Positions 58,741-64,000 of a DNA stretch of 64,000 bases are shown in pieces; the stretch's first letter is position 1; every line of letters begins with the position of its first letter. The stretch comes from Eubacteriales bacterium (GTDB lineage: Bacteria; Bacillota; Clostridia; Tissierellales; GPF-1). The position numbers were made by a program, and so were the translations under genes. Location of the stretch: the NCBI GenBank assembly GCA_030625815.1, contig DAOUQF010000001.1:124001-188000 (forward strand). The letters are read 5' to 3'. The notes beneath the pieces were generated by a model that saw only the letters and a list, made by a program, of their open reading frames with translations, had not been told where the DNA came from and did not search any database.

Positions 58741-60601
58741 CTTGCGGGTTTTGGAGTTCCATGATTTCAAAGGCAATTTGAATATTCAAGCGGTCGCTGT
58801 AGTCATTGAGATGAAGTCCGAGAATTTCCTCGATTCGTCGCAACCGATACGTTAAGGTGTTTCCATGAATAAAGAGTTGTTCTTTTGTTTGCGTCCAACT
58901 ATTATTGGTGCGAATGTAGATTCGCAAGGTATCGAGAAGGCGGGCCTGGGATTTTTGATCATAATCAATCAAAAGACCCAAGGTATCCACGGTGAACTGC
59001 TTCAATTCATCCGCTTCGTTGTTCAATAAAAACCGTTTTACTTTTAACTGGGAGTAGAAGACAAGGAAATCATCCTTGTGATAAACGGTACCGATTTCGA
59101 TGGCGTAAAGGGCGTGTTGATACGCGTCTTTGAATGCCTTGAGGTCGGTAAAAAGGTTGCTTGCGCTTGCCTTGAGACGCCATTCGTTTTTAATGATCTG
59201 CCACAGGAGCTGGTCCTTTGCAAGCATCTTCCATAGAGAATCCGCTTGGATCTTTTCTGACAAATCACTGTCGGTTTCCAATAGAAAAATCAATTGCGTG
59301 CCTTTGATAAAAGGGATGACCTGCGTGGATATCGGATGAAGCGCTTTTCTGAATTGTTCCTGCAAGGCCTTCATATAACTGGTTGAATGGGAGAGCAAGG
59401 GATCGGTTTCAATGGTCTTGTTGATAGGTTCGAGATCGATCACAAGCAAGGCATGGAGTTGATTTTTCCGATATCCGTAGTTTGTGATGGTGCGATGAAT
59501 AAAGTCAACATCTCGATAGGCCAAGAGGGTTTCCAGAAATTCTCCTTTCAATCGCAGTTCCGTGGAATGTATTTCCTGAATTTTTAATAGGATTAACGCC
59601 AAAACAGCCAGGCTTCGTTCGACGGCAATGGATACCTTTTCGACCTGTGTTTTCGGCGGATTCAGAATGCCGAGCCATCCGTAATTCTCTTGGTTGATCA
59701 GGATGGGAAGAAAGCGGATTACATAGGGGGAATGGGGATTGGTGAAATGGCTTGGGTGAAGGGGGGATAATCGTCTCGGCCAATCCAGCCGCGAAGCTTC
59801 GAGGTGTTTCAAGGATTGAGTGATCGGCAAATGATGACCAACAATGGCATAGAGAGGGCTGACTACGATGGTGTCGCATTCAATCAAATGAGACAATTCC
59901 TGCAAGATATCTTTAACATCGCATCCGTGCAGGATCATGTTGGTAAACTTTGTATGAAGGTCCAGGGTGAATTTGTAGGCATTTTTTTGTATTTCAATAA
60001 TCCGATTGGTTTCTTCCAAATCGGCTGAGTTCTTGCTTTCTCGCTCCAGGCTCAAGGCGTTGTTGATCGCGACGGATGCTTGAATGGAGATGGATTCAAG
60101 AAATTGCAAATCTTCTTCCGTGAGCTTGGCGTCTTCCCTGAATCCATCGATGACAATCACTCCAAAGCAAGAGTCGCGAAAGATAAGAGGGCAGCTTACC
60201 GTGCTGTGGATCTTTGGGAAGGTTTCCTCAAATGTGCGTTTTAAGGTTTGTTGAGACCGGGAACTCATGGTGTTTGTAATGGCTGATATGTCTTCCGTAC
60301 TGTTAAACCGCAAAGGCCTTTTTTGGGTGAAGGTCATGCCAGTAATGGATTCATCGGGTTGAAGTTGAAGCTTTTCTATTTCAGGATCAAAACCGATATA
60401 GGTTTTTGTTTCGAGGCAATTCAGTTTTTCGTTGAACAAAAAGATAATGCCTGCATCACCGTCTTTGATGTTGGCGATGGACTCCGTCAGCAACGCTTGG
60501 AGGATATCCGTCATATCTTGGGTGGAGTTTAAAAGTTTGACGGACTCTAAAAGGGTTTCGAGTTTATGCACTTTGTTTTGAAGCGCTTTTTCTTGATTCA
60601 T
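58712..60601 (-). CDS. GAF-domain regulator with PucR/CdaR-type HTH
   Basis: A 629-residue regulator. The N terminus has a coiled-coil-like helix (KALQNKVHKLETLLESVKLL), then a GAF domain (about 30-175; DGDAGIIFLFNEKLNCLETKTYIGFD), another region of about 300 residues, and the C-terminal PucR HTH (NNSWTQTKEQLFIHGNTLTYRLRRIEEILG). PucR/CdaR regulators often control purine, amino-acid or sugar-acid use. AAGGAGG precedes ATG 60601 on the minus strand. It is divergent from the tandem amidohydrolases and may regulate them. Confidence 0.87.
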   Translation of the reverse strand: MNQEKALQNKVHKLETLLESVKLLNSTQDMTDILQALLTESIANIKDGDAGIIFLFNEKLNCLETKTYIGFDPEIEKLQLQPDESITGMTFTQKRPLRFNSTEDISAITNTMSSRSQQTLKRTFEETFPKIHSTVSCPLIFRDSCFGVIVIDGFREDAKLTEEDLQFLESISIQASVAINNALSLERESKNSADLEETNRIIEIQKNAYKFTLDLHTKFTNMILHGCDVKDILQELSHLIECDTIVVSPLYAIVGHHLPITQSLKHLEASRLDWPRRLSPLHPSHFTNPHSPYVIRFLPILINQENYGWLGILNPPKTQVEKVSIAVERSLAVLALILLKIQEIHSTELRLKGEFLETLLAYRDVDFIHRTITNYGYRKNQLHALLVIDLEPINKTIETDPLLSHSTSYMKALQEQFRKALHPISTQVIPFIKGTQLIFLLETDSDLSEKIQADSLWKMLAKDQLLWQIIKNEWRLKASASNLFTDLKAFKDAYQHALYAIEIGTVYHKDDFLVFYSQLKVKRFLLNNEADELKQFTVDTLGLLIDYDQKSQARLLDTLRIYIRTNNSWTQTKEQLFIHGNTLTYRLRRIEEILGLHLNDYSDRLNIQIAFEIMELQNPQAKTPSGIFS

Positions 60602-60752
60602 GGAAGCCTCCTTGCTTTAATGGTTCTATTATATCAAAACCACAAATCAAAGGGGAATATTTGGTTGTGTACACCATGGAAAATTAGCGGCAGGTTCGAT
60701 ATAATCAAATCAAATATGTTTCAAAAAGTTCATAATTACATGGGGAAAATGG

Positions 60753-60758
60753 TATAAT
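60753..60758 (+). promoter_or_regulatory. Probable -10 box of the amidohydrolase pair
   Basis: TATAAT at 60753-60758, with a weak TTCATA -35 at 60729-60734 (18-bp spacing). It lies 28 bp before the ATG at 60786. A second TATAAT-like box (ATATAAT near 60699) is also present in the divergent region. Confidence 0.55.
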
Positions 60759-60785
60759 AGTACAGGAAAAGGAAGGGGCGAGATT

Positions 60786-61958
60786 ATGTCAATTAAAGAA
60801 ACTGCAAAAGAGTATAAAGACTACGTAATCGAACTGCGGCGCGAGTTCCATATGTACCCGGAAAAGAGCTTGGAAGAGGTGCGGACACAAAAACGCGTGA
60901 TGGAAGAATTGGCAAAAATGGAGATCCCTTTTGAGAGCGTTGCTGATACGGGCGTTGTCGCTACAATCGTGGGAGGAAAAGCTGGCAAAACGATTGCTCT
61001 GCGTGCGGACATGGATGCGCTGGATTTGCAAGAGATTGCAGATGTGCCCTATCGATCCAAGAACGACGGGTTTATGCATGGATGCGGACATGATGGACAT
61101 ACCGCATCATTATTGGGTGCAGCCAAGGTTATAAAGCAAATCCAGTCAGATTTGCAAGGAACGGTGAAACTTTTCTTTCAACCGGCGGAAGAGGTTGCGC
61201 GCGGTGCTAAGAAGATGATTGCAGAAGGTGTTTTAGATGGTGTGGATGCCATCTTTGGCATCCATGTATGGAATGATTTGGAGTGTGGCAAGGTGAGTGT
61301 GGAAGCGGGGCCTCGCATGGCGTCCGCAGGAATTTTCACCATTGATGTTAAAGGGAAGGGCGGTCATGGCGCGATGCCGCATCAAACCATCGATGCTCTT
61401 GTTGTCGGCTCATCGATTGTTCTTGATTTGCAAGCCATTGTCAGCCGAGAGATTAATCCATCGGATCCTGCTGTGATCACGGTTGGAAAGTTCGAATCGG
61501 GAAGCAGGAATAATGTAATTGCGGAAGATGCGGAAATTATCGGAACGACTAGATGTTATAACCATGAAGTTAATAATCAATTTGAAGATCGGATCCGAAG
61601 GGTTTGTGAGCATACGGCATTTGCCCACGGCGCTACAGCGACCTTGAAGTATGAAACGCTGGTGATTCCGGTTATCAATGACAAGAAGATTTCGAAAATT
61701 GCAGCCGGGGCTGTAGAGAAAATTCGATCAAAAGAAGCCATTGAGAATTTTCCGGCATTAAATGTTGGCGAAGATTTTTCATACTTTATGGATCAAGTGC
61801 CGGGTGTTTTGGCATTGGTTGGATGTAAAAAAGAGTCGGAAGAGCATTATCCGCATCACCATCCAATGTTTGATATCGATGAAGACAGTTTAGAAGTGGC
61901 AACGGCGCTTTATGCCCAGGTCGCTTATGATTTCTTGGCAGAAGGAGGCGAGGCATAA
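60786..61958 (+). CDS. M20-family amidohydrolase (N-acyl amino acid hydrolase type), copy 1
   Basis: A 390-residue metal-dependent amidohydrolase of the M20D (hippurate hydrolase/IAA-amino-acid hydrolase-like) family. Visible are RREFHMYPEKSLEE, ALRADMDALDLQE, the metal motif MHGCGHDGHTASLLG, FFQPAEEVARGAKKMI, GIHVWND, and the C-terminal PHHHPMFDIDE. It cleaves acyl groups from amino acids or small peptides. It overlaps the ribosome site of a close paralogue downstream and is divergent from the GAF-PucR regulator. Confidence 0.93.
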   Translation: MSIKETAKEYKDYVIELRREFHMYPEKSLEEVRTQKRVMEELAKMEIPFESVADTGVVATIVGGKAGKTIALRADMDALDLQEIADVPYRSKNDGFMHGCGHDGHTASLLGAAKVIKQIQSDLQGTVKLFFQPAEEVARGAKKMIAEGVLDGVDAIFGIHVWNDLECGKVSVEAGPRMASAGIFTIDVKGKGGHGAMPHQTIDALVVGSSIVLDLQAIVSREINPSDPAVITVGKFESGSRNNVIAEDAEIIGTTRCYNHEVNNQFEDRIRRVCEHTAFAHGATATLKYETLVIPVINDKKISKIAAGAVEKIRSKEAIENFPALNVGEDFSYFMDQVPGVLALVGCKKESEEHYPHHHPMFDIDEDSLEVATALYAQVAYDFLAEGGEA

Positions 61959-61959
61959 A

Positions 61960-63123
61960 ATGATGAAGGAAGCATTACTTCAAGAGGAATATGTAAGAGG
62001 ACTTCGTCGAGAGTTTCATCGCCATCCTGAACCCAGCTGGGGGGAAGAATGGACGGCTTCTCGCGTAGAAGCAGAATTAACTGCCATGGGCATTGAACAC
62101 AAAAGAATTGCAAAAACGGGTGTGGTTGGCATGATTCGCGGAGGGAAACCGGGTAAAACCGTTGCCTTGCGGGCTGATATGGATGCACTGGAGATTTTTG
62201 AATTAAATGAATTGGATTTTCGATCGGAAATTGATGGAATGATGCATGGCTGCGGTCATGACGGGCATACGGCCATGCTTTTGGGTGCCGCTAAAATTTT
62301 GATGAGCAAGCGAGATGAACTGCGCGGAACGGTCAAGCTATTGTTTCAACCTGCCGAGGAGTATGTGCAGGGCGCAAAAGTGATGATCAAGGATGGATGT
62401 TTAGATGGAGTTGATGGGATACTAGGAATCCATCTATGGGCGGATCTTCCGACAGGAGTTGTTTCTGTGGAAGCAGGTCCGCGGATGGCTTCGAGTGATA
62501 ATTTTGTGATCAATGTGAAAGGAAAGGGCGGCCATGGCGCCAATCCGCATCAAACGATCGACGCAGTTGTTGTAGGCGCTGCGATTGTTCGAGATCTTCA
62601 AACGATTGCCAGCCGGAAAAGCTCGCCGCTTGATCCTGTTGTTGTTACCATTGGTCGTTTTGCCAGCGGGTCGCGGTTTAATGTCATTGCGCAGGAAGCA
62701 AAGTTGGAAGGGACAGCACGGTGTTTTACCCCACAGTTGAGGGATGATTTGGAAGAACATATCGGCCGGATTGCATCAGAGGTTGCCAAGGCGTATCGCG
62801 CGACCATTGAAATGGATTATTCCCGCGGTGTTGCGGCTCTGATCAATCATGAATCCTGTTCGGAAATCGCAGCGGGGTCTGTTGCGAAGATACTGTCGCC
62901 AGAGGCCGTGCAACCGATGATCAAGACGACGGGCAGCGAAGATATGGCTGAATATCTTTGCCGCGTACCCGGATTGATAGCTTTTGTTGGAACCGCTGAT
63001 CCGAAGAAGGAAGAGGTTTTCCCGCATCATAATCCGAAGTTTGATATTGACGAAGATTCATTGGTGCATGGGACGGCGTTGTATGTGCAATTCGCTATTG
63101 ATTTTTTGAATAATAAGGAATAA
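61960..63123 (+). CDS. M20-family amidohydrolase (N-acyl amino acid hydrolase type), copy 2
   Basis: A 387-residue paralogue of the preceding enzyme with the same motifs: RREFHRHPEPSWGEE, ALRADMDALEIFE, MHGCGHDGHTAMLLG, LFQPAEEYVQGAKVMI, GIHLWADLPTG and PHHNPKFDIDE. Long identical stretches (for example VSVEAGPRMAS and KGKGGHGA) indicate tandem duplication. ATG 61960 (or 61963) follows GGAGGCGAGG in the end of copy 1. The two may differ in acyl or amino-acid preference. Confidence 0.93.
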   Translation: MMKEALLQEEYVRGLRREFHRHPEPSWGEEWTASRVEAELTAMGIEHKRIAKTGVVGMIRGGKPGKTVALRADMDALEIFELNELDFRSEIDGMMHGCGHDGHTAMLLGAAKILMSKRDELRGTVKLLFQPAEEYVQGAKVMIKDGCLDGVDGILGIHLWADLPTGVVSVEAGPRMASSDNFVINVKGKGGHGANPHQTIDAVVVGAAIVRDLQTIASRKSSPLDPVVVTIGRFASGSRFNVIAQEAKLEGTARCFTPQLRDDLEEHIGRIASEVAKAYRATIEMDYSRGVAALINHESCSEIAAGSVAKILSPEAVQPMIKTTGSEDMAEYLCRVPGLIAFVGTADPKKEEVFPHHNPKFDIDEDSLVHGTALYVQFAIDFLNNKE

Positions 63124-63124
63124 A

Positions 63125-63160
63125 CAAAAAAGGAATGCGGGAGCATTCCTTTTTTGTTTC
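63125..63160 (+). terminator. Rho-independent terminator of the amidohydrolase pair
   Basis: AAAAAGGAATGC pairs with GCATTCCTTTTT around GGGA and is followed by TGTTT. The hairpin may also serve the converging minus-strand gene. Confidence 0.88.
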
Positions 63161-63167
63161 CGGTTTT

Positions 63168-63737
63168 TTATTTCCAGCGTGCCGCTTCACGGCCTCGCAC
63201 GGTGCGAATTATCCAGACTACAATGCCGGAGACGATAAGGAGGAAAGCCATGGCGATAGCAGACCATTTGATTAGACTGCCGATCGGAAGCCATTTCTCC
63301 GCAAATGCCAAGCGGGTGGGATAAAAGAGCATCACCATGGAAGCCAAGGCGTTTTCCAGATAGTCGGCAATCAATCCGAGGATGGGAAGCCAACGAATGC
63401 TGTTTGTCAAAACTTCATTATTTGATTTGCGATAGATCAGGCTGAGACTTGAATATAAGAACCAGGCATAAATAAGCGGCCAGATGAAATCAAAGGTAAT
63501 GCGTTGACGAACATAAAAAGTTCGGCCGTCTTCACCGATGGCTTCAGCTGTTTGATAGATCTCCTCGCCTGAATAAAAAAGACTGGTATCAGGAAGCGTG
63601 GCATCTCCAAACACAGTAGACGCTTTTTGAGAAGAACTCGGAAGAACTAAAACTAGAAAGAATAAAAAAAGAATAGTTGACATTAGGAAACGACGCAATA
63701 TGAGGGCTTGTTCGGTGGATTTATTGTGGTTTGACAT
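63168..63737 (-). CDS. Hypothetical membrane protein
   Basis: A 189-residue protein with four hydrophobic helices: near the N terminus (RFLMSTILFLFFLVLVLP), then about 82-100 (FIWPLIYAWFLYSSLSLIY), 112-135 and 150-175. Between the first two lies an extracytoplasmic loop of about 60 polar residues (YSGEEIYQTAEAIGEDGRTF). I do not recognise the family. AAAGGAG precedes ATG 63737 on the minus strand. It stands alone between the amidohydrolase operon and the repeat element at the window end. Confidence 0.7.
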   Translation of the reverse strand: MSNHNKSTEQALILRRFLMSTILFLFFLVLVLPSSSQKASTVFGDATLPDTSLFYSGEEIYQTAEAIGEDGRTFYVRQRITFDFIWPLIYAWFLYSSLSLIYRKSNNEVLTNSIRWLPILGLIADYLENALASMVMLFYPTRLAFAEKWLPIGSLIKWSAIAMAFLLIVSGIVVWIIRTVRGREAARWK

Positions 63738-63811
63738 AAGCGGCTCCTTTCTTGGTAAAAAAATACCCGTTTTCTGAGGAGTGGAAACATGTGGGATTTG
63801 ATTTGACGCCC

Positions 63812-64000
63812 AGCTAGTAAGAAGGCAAGCTGTAAGCAAGGGCGATTCCGGAAGACAAAACCATAAAACTTTATAAATAATCCGTCTGTAATGGGATATG
63901 TATTGGAGTTCATAGAGAGAACCAAGACTATTTGCACATTGGATGTATAGGCGTATTTGATAGGTGGAATGATAGGAGCAGTATGAAAGTCTGCTTCCTT
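63812..64000 (+). repeat. Copy 2 of a dispersed repeat, running to the window edge
   Basis: Bases 63812-63850 (AGCTAGT... GAAGGCAAGCTGTAAGCAA...) match copy 1 at 26634-26670, and GCGTATTTGA at 63951-63960 matches 26760-26769 at nearly the same offset. AGGAGCAG and CTGCTTCCT near 63976-63999 can form a hairpin. The element continues past the window. No gene is supported in 63738-64000. Confidence 0.55.

Overview
The window reads as a low-to-moderate-GC Gram-positive anaerobe of the clostridial type (Firmicutes). Supporting evidence is a tungsten-type aldehyde ferredoxin oxidoreductase, an [FeFe] hydrogenase with NADH-binding subunits, sigma-54 promoters, CIRCE and CcpA-type cre sites, strong AGGAGG ribosome sites, TTG/GTG starts and compact Rho-independent terminators. 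I cannot name the species. No rRNA, tRNA, CRISPR array or intact transposon was seen.

Layout. 1-9022: the tail of a sigma-54 activator, then a sigma-54 promoter driving an aldehyde ferredoxin oxidoreductase with a MoaD-like carrier and a ThiF/MoeB-like activating enzyme. A Moco/Tuco riboswitch with a terminator hairpin follows, then the pterin cofactor genes moeA, moeA-PBP fusion, moaA, moaC, MOSC and mogA. 9032-10374: an acetyltransferase and a lipoprotein barnase with its barstar. 10410-13939: a Tm-1-like module (AraC regulator with a TIM-barrel sensor, UPF0261 protein, stand-alone TIM barrel). 14071-15318: a c-di-GMP-I riboswitch controlling a secreted protein with 11 heptad repeats. 15413-16875: small accessory genes and a broken DUF1508 gene. 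16992-20401: a three-subunit [FeFe] hydrogenase. 20456-22806: YkgJ-like, YgjP-like, EamA transporter and a small membrane protein.

22791-26583 is a thiamine uptake and salvage operon (TPP riboswitch, thiT, tenA, thiM, thiE-thiD fusion). It is followed by a decayed reverse-transcriptase/repeat region, an Fe-S aldo/keto reductase and a TudS-like protein. 28536-41837 is a large peptide-utilisation block: M42 peptidase, RpiR regulator, sigma-54 activator, a sigma-54 promoter, an Opp/Dpp-type ABC importer, a creatininase-family hydrolase, an isoaspartyl dipeptidase and a C69 dipeptidase. 41992-47560 holds a HAD phosphatase, a pirin and a TetR-autoregulated ABC-2 export operon.

47598-64000 contains housekeeping and accessory genes: M17 aminopeptidase, YwbE, carbonic anhydrase, LemA with a DUF2207 protein, a Fpg/Nei-like protein lacking the usual catalytic residues, malic enzyme with a malate/citrate-type transporter under a near-perfect cre site, CIRCE-controlled htpG, a GAF-PucR regulator, two tandem M20 amidohydrolases and a membrane protein. 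The last 190 bases hold a second copy of the repeat seen near 26.6 kb.

The genes fit an amino-acid and peptide fermenting lifestyle. Peptides are imported and cleaved, and aldehydes are oxidised by the tungsten enzyme. Reduced carriers are discharged as hydrogen, and malate enters through a catabolite-controlled route. Function calls rest on recognisable motifs and family resemblance read by eye; no database search was run.
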